Shown: positions 45,157 to 53,589, numbered from the stretch's first letter. The stretch is 64,000 bases of DNA from Aquirufa beregesia (GCF_011090385.1 NZ_SEWW01000001.1:434001-498000); one strand, 5' to 3'. Made by a program: numbers and translations. The notes: generated by a model not told the origin, from the letters alone.

Positions 45157-47364
45157 ATGGCAATAACTAGATTCAAAGCTCTTGAATTAGCTCAAAGTAG
45201 AGCTACTGCCGTTGTGAAAATCCCTACTGAAAAAGTAAGTGATTATTACGGCAATATGACATTTAATGATGAGGTAATGCGCTCATTATTATCTCCTGAA
45301 GCGTACCTTAAGATTACAACAGCGATTAATACTGGTTCTAAAATTGACCGCGATGCGGCTGATGAAGTAGCAGCAGCGATGAAATCTTGGGCTATTTCTA
45401 AGGGAGCAACTCACTATACGCACTGGTTTCAACCTTTAACAGGAACTACGGCAGAGAAACATGACTCGTTTTTTGACATTGATTTAAGCACAGGTAAGGC
45501 GGTAGAAAAATTCAAAGGATCTGCTTTGGTTCAACAAGAGCCAGATGCATCCTCTTTTCCTAATGGAGGAATTCGTTCCACATTTGAAGCACGTGGTTAT
45601 ACAGGTTGGGATCCTTCTTCGCCTGCATTTATCATGGAAAATGCGGCTGGAACTGCTACTTTATGTATTCCTTCTGTATTTGTTTCCTATACAGGAGAGG
45701 CTTTAGACTATAAAACACCTTTATTAAAGTCCATTGAATTAATTGACAAAGCAGCTACAGCTGTGGTGAAAGAATATTTCAATCGTGATGTGACTAAAGT
45801 AGTTCCTACTGTGGGTATCGAGCAAGAATACTTTTTAATAGATGAAGCTCTTTACAATGCTCGTCCAGATTTAATGATGGCGGGAAGAACAGTATTTGGA
45901 CATGCACCAGCCAAAGGTCAACAATTAGAGGATCACTATTTTGGATCGATTCCAACTCGTGTGAATGCCTTCATGGTTGATTTTGAAATTGAAGCTTTAA
46001 AATTAGGTATGCCGGTTCGCACACGTCATAATGAAGTGGCTCCAGCGCAATTTGAGGTAGCTCCGACTTTTGAAGAAGCTAACTTAGCTTGTGATCACAA
46101 TGCACTTTTGATGGACTTAATGTCGAAAGTAGCTGTAAAACATAAATTAAAAGTATTGTTCCATGAGAAACCATTTGCGGGTATCAATGGATCAGGTAAA
46201 CATAATAACTGGGCTTTAGGTACTGATACGGGTGTCAATTTATTGGGACCATCATCTAAACCTAAAGAAAACCTTCGTTTCTTGACTTTCTTTGTTAACG
46301 TAGTAAAAGCGGTACATGATAATGCCGATTTATTGCGTGCTTCTATTGCTTCTTCAGGAAATGAGCACCGTTTGGGAGCCAATGAAGCGCCACCAGCGAT
46401 TGTTTCTGTTTTCTTAGGATCTACCATGAACAATGTGTTGGACGACCTAGAGAACATGAAGGACATCGAAGAATTCCAATTAGAAAAAGGAGATAATGTA
46501 TACTTAAAATTAGGTATCAATAAAATCCCTTCCTTGATTTTGGATAATACCGACCGTAACAGAACGTCGCCATTTGCTTTCACAGGAAATAAATTTGAAT
46601 TCCGTGCCGTAGGTTCATCTGCTAATTCAGCTGCCCCTATGACAATTTTGAATACGATTGTTGCCAATCAATTGATTCTATTCCGTAAGGAGGTTGATAG
46701 CATCTTAGAAAAAGGAGTGAAGAAAGAATTGGCTATTATGGATGTATTGAAGCGCTATGCCAAAGAATCTAAGAAAATCCGTTTTGAAGGAAATGGATAT
46801 TCTGATGAATGGGTAGAAGAAGCAGCCAAGAGAGGTTTGTCCAACATGAAGACTACTCCAGAGGCACTATTAGTATACACTCGTCCTGAATCCATTGAAT
46901 TATTCACGAAATACGGCATTTATTCCAAAGAAGAAATGCATGCCCGTTACGAGATTGAATTGGAAAACTACATTAAGAAAATCCAAATTGAATCGCGTGT
47001 TGTAGGTGATATGGCCATTAACCACATTGTTTCTACCTCGTTGAAATACCAAACTCAATTGGTAGAAAATGTTAAAGGACAGAAAGAAATTGGTATTGAT
47101 CCTCAGTATTATGCACCTACGGTTGAAATGATTAAAAAAATCTCTGAATACACTTCTAAGGTTGTTTTATTGCAAAACGACATGACTGAAGCAAGGAAAG
47201 AGGCTAATAATGTGGAAAATATCGAAGAAAGAGCGTTCTTGTATGGCTCAAAGGTCAAAGGCTTTTTCGAAGAAATCCGTTATGCAGTGGATAAATTGGA
47301 ATTAATCATTGATGACGATGAGTGGCCACTACCGAAGTACAGAGAATTATTAATGATTAAATAG
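45157..47364 (+). CDS. glnN: Glutamine synthetase, type III
   Basis: Large glutamine synthetase characteristic of Bacteroidota and cyanobacteria, 735 residues. Class III signatures: FQPLTGTTAEKHDSFFD, FPNGGIRSTFEARGYTGWDPSSPAF, GIEQEYFLID, RHNEVAPAQFEVAPTFEEANLACDHN, HEKPFAGINGSGKHNNWAL and NRTSPFAFTGNKFEFRAVGSSAN. Complete. Upstream, TTTG (45097-45100) and TATTTTTA (45122-45129), 21 bases apart, loosely resemble the Bacteroidota promoter. The next gene begins 11 bases after the stop codon. Confidence 0.97.
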   Translation: MAITRFKALELAQSRATAVVKIPTEKVSDYYGNMTFNDEVMRSLLSPEAYLKITTAINTGSKIDRDAADEVAAAMKSWAISKGATHYTHWFQPLTGTTAEKHDSFFDIDLSTGKAVEKFKGSALVQQEPDASSFPNGGIRSTFEARGYTGWDPSSPAFIMENAAGTATLCIPSVFVSYTGEALDYKTPLLKSIELIDKAATAVVKEYFNRDVTKVVPTVGIEQEYFLIDEALYNARPDLMMAGRTVFGHAPAKGQQLEDHYFGSIPTRVNAFMVDFEIEALKLGMPVRTRHNEVAPAQFEVAPTFEEANLACDHNALLMDLMSKVAVKHKLKVLFHEKPFAGINGSGKHNNWALGTDTGVNLLGPSSKPKENLRFLTFFVNVVKAVHDNADLLRASIASSGNEHRLGANEAPPAIVSVFLGSTMNNVLDDLENMKDIEEFQLEKGDNVYLKLGINKIPSLILDNTDRNRTSPFAFTGNKFEFRAVGSSANSAAPMTILNTIVANQLILFRKEVDSILEKGVKKELAIMDVLKRYAKESKKIRFEGNGYSDEWVEEAAKRGLSNMKTTPEALLVYTRPESIELFTKYGIYSKEEMHARYEIELENYIKKIQIESRVVGDMAINHIVSTSLKYQTQLVENVKGQKEIGIDPQYYAPTVEMIKKISEYTSKVVLLQNDMTEARKEANNVENIEERAFLYGSKVKGFFEEIRYAVDKLELIIDDDEWPLPKYRELLMIK

Positions 47365-47375
47365 TCTGTCACCTT

Positions 47376-47933
47376 ATGACACAAATAAGCAATCCCGGAT
47401 TTTCTCCCGAGGAAATCAAACGTTTGAAGGAGCTTTGCGCAACTGAACAACGTACCTTTATTTTGATCGAAGACGAAGATCTTCCGGTAAGCAATGATAG
47501 AGAAATGGTCCACATACAGTTTGTGGGCCATTTTGAGCAAAAGGAGGTTGTCTATGACGCTATCCTTTGCACGCTTCAGTTACATTATTCTAGCTTATTA
47601 TATGAAGCAGCAGAGAGAGAAGCTATCCAACATTTCCCGCTGTATGTTCCCATAGAAAACCGGGATGAAACCTATCAAGCGAATGATTCATTAGATGAAG
47701 AAGTGGAAATGATGGTTTTAGAAATCATCGAAGAAATGGAAGAAAACGATGAAATCAAAGTAAGTGAATATGTAGAAGTGGATAAAGACTTTGATTTTGG
47801 TATCGGTTTGGAGGCTGCTTTATATGTTCCTGCGCTGACAGATGAGGTGATTGAGCAATTCATCCACGACTTCAATGCGGATGCTATACAATTAGATACT
47901 TCCTTATATTCGTTTAAATCTGAAGAAGAGTAA
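47376..47933 (+). CDS. Acidic hypothetical protein between glnN and rsmE
   Basis: 185 residues, strongly acidic (DSLDEEVEMMVLEIIEEMEENDEIKVSEYVEVDKDFDFG), soluble, no signal peptide, no recognised motif. Starts FSPEEIKRLKELCATEQRTFILIEDEDLP. It is tightly spaced with both neighbours (11 bases from glnN, two from rsmE), so it is very probably translated as part of one operon. Function not recognised. Confidence 0.75.
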   Translation: MTQISNPGFSPEEIKRLKELCATEQRTFILIEDEDLPVSNDREMVHIQFVGHFEQKEVVYDAILCTLQLHYSSLLYEAAEREAIQHFPLYVPIENRDETYQANDSLDEEVEMMVLEIIEEMEENDEIKVSEYVEVDKDFDFGIGLEAALYVPALTDEVIEQFIHDFNADAIQLDTSLYSFKSEEE

Positions 47934-47935
47934 GC

Positions 47936-48652
47936 ATGAGTATTCCGGTTTTTTATGAGCCAAATCCAATTGCTAGCCCATTTTTAAGCGAAGAAGAGTC
48001 CATTCATGCCCATCGGGTCCTCCGTTTAAAATCGGGAGACCCGATTTTTATTTTAAATGGAATTGGTCAAAAGTTTGAAGCCAAAATTGACCAATCCACC
48101 AGTAAAAAGACGACATTCCACCTGCTAAAAGAAATAGAAAATTCGGCCTTGCCAGCCTATTCTATTCATCTATGGATAGCCCCCACCAAACAAATGGAGC
48201 GCATGGAATGGATGGTCGAGAAATGTGCGGAATTTGGAATTCAATCCATTGGGTTTTTCCATTCTCGGTATTCAGAAAGAAAAGAGATCAAAACACATCG
48301 TTTAGAAAAAATTGTCGTTTCGGCTTTGAAACAGTCTAAAAACCTGTTTTTGCCGAATATTTACCCAATCATTTCCTTCAAAGAGCTTGTCAAACAACTA
48401 AGTAACAAGGAACATGAGCAAAAACTATTTGCTTATATATCGAATCCTCCAAGTCCAAGTTTAAGTAAAAGTATACAACAAAACCAAGCTTATCATATTT
48501 TGATTGGCCCAGAAGGAGATTTTTCAACCGAGGAAAGTGCTGCTTTATTAGCGAGTGATTGGACTCCTTTTAGCTTGGGAAAAGCTATTTTAAGAACTGA
48601 AACAGCTGGATTAGCTGCCACCCATGCCATTCATCTATTACATGAAAATTAA
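47936..48652 (+). CDS. rsmE: 16S rRNA (uracil-1498-N3)-methyltransferase
   Basis: SPOUT-class RNA methyltransferase, 238 residues. An N-terminal PUA-like domain (HAHRVLRLKSGDPIFILNGIGQKFEAKI) is followed by the knotted SAM-binding domain with MERMEWMVEKCAEFGIQSIGFFHSRYSERK, HILIGPEGDFSTEE and SLGKAILRTETAGLAATHAI, all diagnostic of RsmE. Its 3' end overlaps the DUF4159 gene by 11 bases. Confidence 0.95.
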   Translation: MSIPVFYEPNPIASPFLSEEESIHAHRVLRLKSGDPIFILNGIGQKFEAKIDQSTSKKTTFHLLKEIENSALPAYSIHLWIAPTKQMERMEWMVEKCAEFGIQSIGFFHSRYSERKEIKTHRLEKIVVSALKQSKNLFLPNIYPIISFKELVKQLSNKEHEQKLFAYISNPPSPSLSKSIQQNQAYHILIGPEGDFSTEESAALLASDWTPFSLGKAILRTETAGLAATHAIHLLHEN

Positions 48653-49301
48653 GGCATTTCTTTTCTTATTTTTAGGTCTAAGTCAAGCTATTTTGGCACA
48701 AAATCCCCTGTTTAAAATTGCCAAAGTAAAATACAAAGGGGGAGGAGATTGGTATGCCAATAAGACTTCATTGCCTAATCTCATTCAATTTGCTAACCAG
48801 CAAAAGAAAATGGGCATCGATCCTAGTCCTGAGACCGTGGAATTAGCCAGTCCCATGCTTTGGAATTATCCCTTCATACATTTGACAGGGCATGGTAATG
48901 TGCTTTTCGACAAAGAGGAACAAAGAAACTTACGACAATATTTATTGGGTGGAGGTTTTCTGCACATTGATGATAACTATGGTTTAGATAAATCCATTCG
49001 TAGAGAAATGGCGAAGGTCTTTCCTGAATTAAGTTTTGTGGAATTACCATTCAGTCATCCCATTTATTCACAAGCATATTCCTTTCCCAAAGGTTTACCC
49101 AAAGTACATGAGCACGACGGCAAGGCTCCCCAAGGATTTGGATTGATTTATCAAGGTCGACTTATCTGTTTTTATTCCTATGAATGCGATTTGGGAAATG
49201 GATGGGAAGACGAAAGCATTTACCATGATCCGGTTGAAAAAAGAGAGGCTGCACTTAAAATGGGAGTCAATCTCCTTCAATTCGCTTTCCTACACCCATA
49301 A
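48642..49301 (+). CDS. DUF4159-family secreted protein
   Basis: 219 residues from the ATG at 48642, which gives a good signal peptide (MKIKAFLFLFLGLSQAILAQ); the upstream in-frame ATG at 48624 would add six residues and weaken it. The body (VKYKGGGDWYANKTSLPNLIQFANQQ, ASPMLWNYPFIHLTGHGNVLFD, LRQYLLGGGFLHIDDNYG) resembles DUF4159, a glutamine-amidotransferase-like fold of unknown role. Overlaps rsmE by 11 bases, implying coupled translation. Confidence 0.85.
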   Translation: MKIKAFLFLFLGLSQAILAQNPLFKIAKVKYKGGGDWYANKTSLPNLIQFANQQKKMGIDPSPETVELASPMLWNYPFIHLTGHGNVLFDKEEQRNLRQYLLGGGFLHIDDNYGLDKSIRREMAKVFPELSFVELPFSHPIYSQAYSFPKGLPKVHEHDGKAPQGFGLIYQGRLICFYSYECDLGNGWEDESIYHDPVEKREAALKMGVNLLQFAFLHP

Positions 49302-49390
49302 CTGATAAAAATCATAAAAGTATATTGGAATACTAGAGATTCTTAAACTTTTCATGGCTAAATTTGTAGCCATATCTTATTATTACTTTT
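49302..49390 (+). promoter_or_regulatory. Possible promoter with overlapping hairpin upstream of the desaturase
   Basis: TAAATTTG at 49359-49366 matches the -7 consensus and is embedded in a small perfect palindrome GGCTA-aatttg-TAGCC (49356-49371). No TTG at the ideal distance. The palindrome could be an operator overlapping the promoter; weak evidence. Confidence 0.3.
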
Positions 49391-50152
49391 ATGCAATTAG
49401 TACTTCCTGCTTTTATTATTCATTGGTACGTATCTCTATTTAGTCAAACTTTCTTCCTACACCGTTATTCAGCACATAAAATGTTCTTAATGAACAAATT
49501 CTGGGAGAAATTTTTCTATTTTCTTACTTATTTATCCCAAGGATCTTCCTTTTTAAGTCCAAGAGCTTACGCCATTCTACATAGAATGCACCATGCATTT
49601 TCGGATACTCCTAAAGATCCACATTCACCGATGTTCTCCAGCAACGTCTTTACGATGATGTGGAAAACAAAGAACATTTATAATGCGGTTTTGAACCGTT
49701 CTCAAAAAGTAGAAGAGCGTTTTGAGCATGATTATCCCGTTTCTAAAACCATCGAAAAAATTGGTGATTCTTGGGTTTCAAGAGTCGGCTGGGGAGTGGC
49801 CTATTCTTCTTTCTACATTGTTGCCTACAAATATTTTGATATGCACTGGGCATTCTTCTTTTTGTTACCTGTACATTTTTTGATGGGGCCTGTACATGGC
49901 GCTATTGTTAATTGGTCTGGTCACAAATATGGCTATCAAAATTATGACAATCATGATCATTCGAAGAACTCTTTGGTAGTAGATGTTTTGATGATGGGAG
50001 AACTGTTTCAAAACAATCACCATAAATTACCGAATCGTGTCAATTTTGCTACCAAATGGTTTGAGATTGACCCAACTTATCCTATGGTAAAATTATTGAC
50101 TTGGTTACGTATTATTCGTCCCAATGTAAAAGATCCTAATTCCAAGTTTTAA
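49391..50152 (+). CDS. Acyl-lipid/acyl-CoA desaturase (membrane di-iron)
   Basis: 253-residue integral membrane protein introducing a double bond in fatty acyl chains. The three histidine boxes are present: HRYSAH (with FFLHRYSAHKMF), HRMHHAFSD, and NNHHKLPN near the C-terminus, ligating the di-iron centre, separated by hydrophobic helices. DesC/delta-9 type is likely from the box spacing and short length. Monocistronic: a possible promoter precedes it and a strong terminator follows. Confidence 0.92.
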   Translation: MQLVLPAFIIHWYVSLFSQTFFLHRYSAHKMFLMNKFWEKFFYFLTYLSQGSSFLSPRAYAILHRMHHAFSDTPKDPHSPMFSSNVFTMMWKTKNIYNAVLNRSQKVEERFEHDYPVSKTIEKIGDSWVSRVGWGVAYSSFYIVAYKYFDMHWAFFFLLPVHFLMGPVHGAIVNWSGHKYGYQNYDNHDHSKNSLVVDVLMMGELFQNNHHKLPNRVNFATKWFEIDPTYPMVKLLTWLRIIRPNVKDPNSKF

Positions 50153-50171
50153 TTATATAAATTGATGTTAG

Positions 50172-50203
50172 AAAGCCCTGAATTTATTCAGGGCTTTTTT
50201 TTA
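50172..50203 (+). terminator. Terminator after the desaturase
   Basis: AAAGCCCTGAAT pairs with ATTCAGGGCTTT around a minimal loop, followed by a run of T. Confidence 0.88.
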
Positions 50204-50216
50204 TCAACTGTCCCGC

Positions 50217-50232
50217 CCTGAAATAAGTTGAC
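50217..50232. repeat. Left arm of a 16-base inverted repeat (IS-end-like)
   Basis: CCTGAAATAAGTTGAC, complementary to GTCAACCTATTTCAGG at 50972-50987 in 15 of 16 positions. The two arms enclose the A and B elements of locus 2. Sequence of this kind resembles insertion-sequence termini in Bacteroidota, but no transposase remains between them. Confidence 0.5.
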
Positions 50233-50355
50233 AGTTTTTAGGACGACTCAGCTGGTAGTTATCGAACATTAATATTTGGGATTTTCCGATATGTATTTAT
50301 TGAAGCAATACATGTTATTTTATATCGCACTCTACTTTAATGCGATTACTTAGGT

Positions 50356-50381
50356 ATTTCTTTTTTTTTAAAAAAAGAAAT
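50356..50381. repeat. A/T-only hairpin beyond the 3' end of A copy 2
   Basis: ATTTC plus nine T, then seven A plus GAAAT. Because A copy 2 is reversed, this is on its 3' side, as for the other copies. Confidence 0.6.
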
Positions 50382-50398
50382 AAAAAAAAATGAAGTAC

Positions 50399-50553
50399 GG
50401 TTAATCCTAAGACGAATTCCGCTACGCGGAACCGATGTTCACTCCGCATACGGCTTTAATCTTTGACTCTAACGCACATGGCCTATGCGCCGGGTCAAAT
50501 ATCCGCCTACCGCTTCGCTCATGCTACGTTCCCATCTTTCGTTGGGATTAACC
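50399..50553 (-). repeat. A-type structured interspersed element, copy 2
   Basis: 155 bases bounded by GGTTAATCC and GGATTAACC (50399-50407 and 50545-50553). On the minus strand it aligns end to end with the copy at 24401-24554. The internal hairpin is TTCCGC/GCGGAA instead of TTCTGC/GCAGAA, so both arms changed together. Confidence 0.85.
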
Positions 50554-50620
50554 TCATCAGTTGTCTTTATTAGAGTTTAGTTTTTAGAATGAATTTTGAG
50601 ATTTTTTGATAGAAAATACC

Positions 50621-50767
50621 GTCGGTCAGTACGAGCGAAAGATGATGAACTCAGCGGTAGACGAGGTTTTGACCTTAGCAAAGGCGATGCGTGTCGGCGT
50701 CAAAAATATAGGCGATAGCGGAGTGAATCACGGTTTCGCGAAGCGAAATTCGCCTTTGATGACCAAC
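50621..50767 (+). repeat. B-type structured interspersed element, copy 2
   Basis: 147 bases, same length and block order as the copy at 24732-24878. The ends are GTCGGTCA and TGACCAAC, complementary except for one position, although they differ from the ends of copy 1. The internal hairpin is TTTCGC/GCGAAA instead of TTCCGC/GCGGAA, again changed on both arms. Confidence 0.85.
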
Positions 50768-50785
50768 AAGAAAAGAAGTTTTTTC

Positions 50786-50812
50786 GTTTCTTTTTTTTCA
50801 AAAAAAAGAAAT
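50786..50812. repeat. A/T-only hairpin beyond the 3' end of B copy 2
   Basis: TTTC plus eight T, a C, then eight A plus GAAA; same design and same side as at the other three elements. Confidence 0.6.
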
Positions 50813-50971
50813 ACCGTAAAATTGGATTTTAAGTGATGTTATTTATGAGCTGATTCAAAAGAACTATAATCACATCATTTACCATGGCCTTTAATTTTTA
50901 TAAAAAGAAAGACTTTGGAGGTTTTGAAACTGCTAAATTTTTATTTAAGATGTATTATTAATAAACCCAAA

Positions 50972-50987
50972 GTCAACCTATTTCAGG
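50972..50987. repeat. Right arm of the 16-base inverted repeat (IS-end-like)
   Basis: GTCAACCTATTTCAGG, partner of 50217-50232. Confidence 0.5.
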
Positions 50988-51009
50988 ACAAGGCAACACT
51001 TTGAATATT

Positions 51010-51045
51010 TTAAATAAAAAAGGCCCAAAATGACATCCTGAGCCT
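51010..51045 (-). terminator. Weak terminator after the E2 gene
   Basis: On the minus strand AGGCTCA and TGGGCCT form a 7-bp stem with one G-U pair, followed by a T-rich run. It sits 20 bases beyond the E2 stop codon. Confidence 0.55.
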
Positions 51046-51064
51046 AATTTATAAAAAAATCTAT

Positions 51065-52333
51065 CTATAATTCGTGATCAGTGATATTGAATTTCTCTAA
51101 ATAATCAGAAACTCGTTTCAAGAAACCTCCTCCCAAAGAGCCGTCTATAACTCGGTGATCATACGAATGAGAAATGAACATCTTTTGACGAATAGCAATC
51201 TGATCACCTTGAGGTCCAGAAATCACGGCTGGTTTCTTTTCAATCACTCCAAAGGCCAAAATACCTACTTGCGGTTGAACAATGATTGGAGTTCCCATCA
51301 AATTACCAAATGAACCGATATTGGAGATGGAATAGGTACCTCCTTCTAAATCAGAAGGCGTTAACTTATTTAATCTAGCGCGATTAGACAGATCATTGAC
51401 CTTTTTAGTCAATTCCAATAAAGATAATTTATCAACTTCATGAATGACAGGGACAATTAAATTACCATTAGGCAAGGCCACAGCCATACCAATGTTAATT
51501 TGTCCATGCTGTACTAAGTAGTTGCCTTCCACTGAAATATTCATTCCAGGAAAATCCTTCAGAGCTTTAGCCGTAGCCATAATCAATAAAGGAGTATAGG
51601 TAATTGGCTCTTTGTATTTGGCCAAAAAATGGGCCTTTTCTGTTTCACGCCAAGTAACCATAGCTGTCATATCTGCCTCCAAAAATGAAGTAACGTGCGG
51701 AGCTATACGCTTAGAGTCAACCATACGCTCGGAAATCATCTTACGCATACGGTCCATTTCTATCACCACATCACCTGGTAGACGTAATCCCGGACCTTGA
51801 CTCAAAGTGCCAGAGGCTATCATGCGCTTAGAATTACGTACAGCAATGTAATTCAACACATCTTTTTTAGTTACTCGCTGATCTAAACCCGAACCTTTAA
51901 TGGTACTCAGTTCTCGTTGAGTTACATTTTCTTGTAAGCAAATTTGTTTGATCAAGGGAGAAATCCAAGGATTCGATTTTTCCTCATTTTGACCTAGAAT
52001 CCCTAAACTCACATCCGTTAATAATGCCAATTCTTCATGTTCAGGAAACAAGCTAGACACCGAAGCATTAGTAGATGTTTCTGCCGAATTTTCCGTTGAA
52101 TCAATCACACAAATAGCCTTACCGATGGTAGCAATTTCACCTACAGGAACGATAATCTTTTGTAAATAGCCTGAAACGGGACTTGGTACTTCGGTATCAA
52201 TCTTATCGGTAGCAACCTCTAAAATAAATTCATCCGCTTCCACATAATCACCTGGTTTTTTCAACCAGTTTAATACGGTAGCTTCCATGATACTTTCACC
52301 CATTTTAGGCATAATGACTTCCATGATGGCCAT
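51065..52333 (-). CDS. 2-oxo acid dehydrogenase E2 component (dihydrolipoyl acyltransferase)
   Basis: 422 residues. Lipoyl domain at 1-80 with the lipoylated Lys in EVATDKIDTEVPSP; a peripheral-subunit-binding domain at about 125-165 (WISPLIKQICLQENVTQRELSTIKGSGLDQRVTKKDVL); a catalytic acyltransferase domain with the active-site His in ISHSYDHRVIDGSLGG. Only one lipoyl domain, so a branched-chain or 2-oxoglutarate E2 is as likely as pyruvate. No E1 or E3 gene adjoins it. An ATG three codons downstream (MEVIMPKMGES) is an alternative start. It begins two bases after cinA. Confidence 0.92.
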   Translation of the reverse strand: MAIMEVIMPKMGESIMEATVLNWLKKPGDYVEADEFILEVATDKIDTEVPSPVSGYLQKIIVPVGEIATIGKAICVIDSTENSAETSTNASVSSLFPEHEELALLTDVSLGILGQNEEKSNPWISPLIKQICLQENVTQRELSTIKGSGLDQRVTKKDVLNYIAVRNSKRMIASGTLSQGPGLRLPGDVVIEMDRMRKMISERMVDSKRIAPHVTSFLEADMTAMVTWRETEKAHFLAKYKEPITYTPLLIMATAKALKDFPGMNISVEGNYLVQHGQINIGMAVALPNGNLIVPVIHEVDKLSLLELTKKVNDLSNRARLNKLTPSDLEGGTYSISNIGSFGNLMGTPIIVQPQVGILAFGVIEKKPAVISGPQGDQIAIRQKMFISHSYDHRVIDGSLGGGFLKRVSDYLEKFNITDHEL

Positions 52334-52335
52334 AC

Positions 52336-53589
52336 TTATTGAGTCAATTCGTTTAACAAAAATTTCCTAACTAAATTCAGGCAGCTGAGTGCCGTCATAT
52401 GTATTATTTGTTTCCTCGTTCCTGCTAATTGCAATTTCCGAGTAATCACACCCTGGGAATGAGATAAAGCAATCCAAACTGTACCAACAGGCTTCTCCTC
52501 GGTACCTCCATCTGGACCAGCAATTCCTGATGTCGCCAAGGATAAAGTACTATTTAATTTCTCTCTGACGCCATTTGACATAGCCACAATGCAAGCTTCG
52601 CTAACAGCACCTTCTTGTTCCAATAGGGTAAGAGAAACACCCAAAGTAGCTATTTTTACCTCATTGGCATAAGATATCACTCCGCCTTTAAAATAAGCAG
52701 AACTTCCTGCGATTTCGGTGAATAAATGAGATAAATAACCACCAGTACAACTTTCAGCTACAGAAATACTCGCGCCTTTTTCTATCAATAATTGACCTAT
52801 AACTTGGGATAATTCGTCTTGCTCATAACCAAACACATAAGGTTTGATGAGGGGCATGACACGGTTTATTTCCTGTTGAATATCTTGATTCAATTGAGAT
52901 ACACTGTCACCAAAGCCGGTTAATCGTAATTTGACAATTCCCAAAGAAGGCAAATAGGCTAATTTAATATAACTAGGTAAGGATAATTCCCAATCTTGAA
53001 TCATATCAGATAAATAGGATTCACCGATGCCCACTACTTTAACAATCTTATGAACAATAGTAGGCGTTTTGAAATGTTTGGCTACCCGAGGTAAAACCAA
53101 ATCTTCCATGATGGCTTTCATTTCAAAAGGTACTCCTGCCATGGATACCCAAACCGTTCCTTTTTCTTCAAACCACATCCCAGGAGCAGTTCCCTGTTTA
53201 TTTTGGACATATTGTGCCTTGGTAGGAAGTAAAGCTTGATCTCGATTCAAATCACTTAATTCACGCCCTCTTTTCTCAAAGAAAACACGTACATCTTCCA
53301 GTGCTTGCGGATGATATGCCATATCGCAATCAAAGAAATTAGCTAGTACTTTTTTGGTTAAATCGTCTTTCGTAGGGCCTAATCCACCTGTAATGAATAC
53401 GATATCAGCTCGATGTTGTGCTTCTTCTAGAATGCTTACAATTTCACTTTCCTGATCGCCTACGGACGACTTCCTTATGGTTTTAATTCCTATTTTATCT
53501 AATTCAAGGCTAATCCATTGGGTATTGGTATCCAATATTTGCCCATAAAGAATCTCATCCCCAATCGTAATAATTTCTGCTCGAACCAT
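52336..53589 (-). CDS. cinA: CinA-family protein (nicotinamide-nucleotide amidase)
   Basis: 417 residues with both CinA domains: an N-terminal MoCF/COG1058 domain (AEIITIGDEILYGQILDTNTQWIS, FITGGLGPTKDDLTK, QALLPTKAQYVQNKQGTAPGMW) and a C-terminal PncC amidase domain (ISVAESCTGGYLSHLFTEIAGSSAYFKGGVISYANEVK, ATSGIAGPDGGTEEKPVGTVWIA). The product should recycle NMN from damaged or spent NAD. Divergent from gldC with an 84-base gap. Confidence 0.95.
   Translation of the reverse strand: MVRAEIITIGDEILYGQILDTNTQWISLELDKIGIKTIRKSSVGDQESEIVSILEEAQHRADIVFITGGLGPTKDDLTKKVLANFFDCDMAYHPQALEDVRVFFEKRGRELSDLNRDQALLPTKAQYVQNKQGTAPGMWFEEKGTVWVSMAGVPFEMKAIMEDLVLPRVAKHFKTPTIVHKIVKVVGIGESYLSDMIQDWELSLPSYIKLAYLPSLGIVKLRLTGFGDSVSQLNQDIQQEINRVMPLIKPYVFGYEQDELSQVIGQLLIEKGASISVAESCTGGYLSHLFTEIAGSSAYFKGGVISYANEVKIATLGVSLTLLEQEGAVSEACIVAMSNGVREKLNSTLSLATSGIAGPDGGTEEKPVGTVWIALSHSQGVITRKLQLAGTRKQIIHMTALSCLNLVRKFLLNELTQ

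Larger units (their letters stand above)
50153..51064. other. 912-base convergent intergenic region with repeats (locus 2)
   Basis: No credible gene. Contents in order: the desaturase terminator, an IS-end-like arm (50217-50232), an A/T-only hairpin (50356-50381), a reversed A-type element (50399-50553), a 67-base spacer, a forward B-type element (50621-50767), a second A/T-only hairpin (50786-50812), about 150 bases of A/T-rich sequence, the opposite IS-end-like arm (50972-50987) and the E2 terminator. Here the 5' ends of A and B face each other, the opposite of locus 1. Confidence 0.8.

Noticed and set aside
50606-50836. 76-codon plus-strand open frame in repeat locus 2
   Set aside because: It coincides with B copy 2 and its hairpin; the frame is not kept in B copy 1, so it is a by-product of the repeat.
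50884-50960. Short frame MAFNFYKKKDFGG... as a transposase remnant
   Set aside because: Only about 25 codons with no recognisable transposase motif; position inside possible IS ends is suggestive but not enough.
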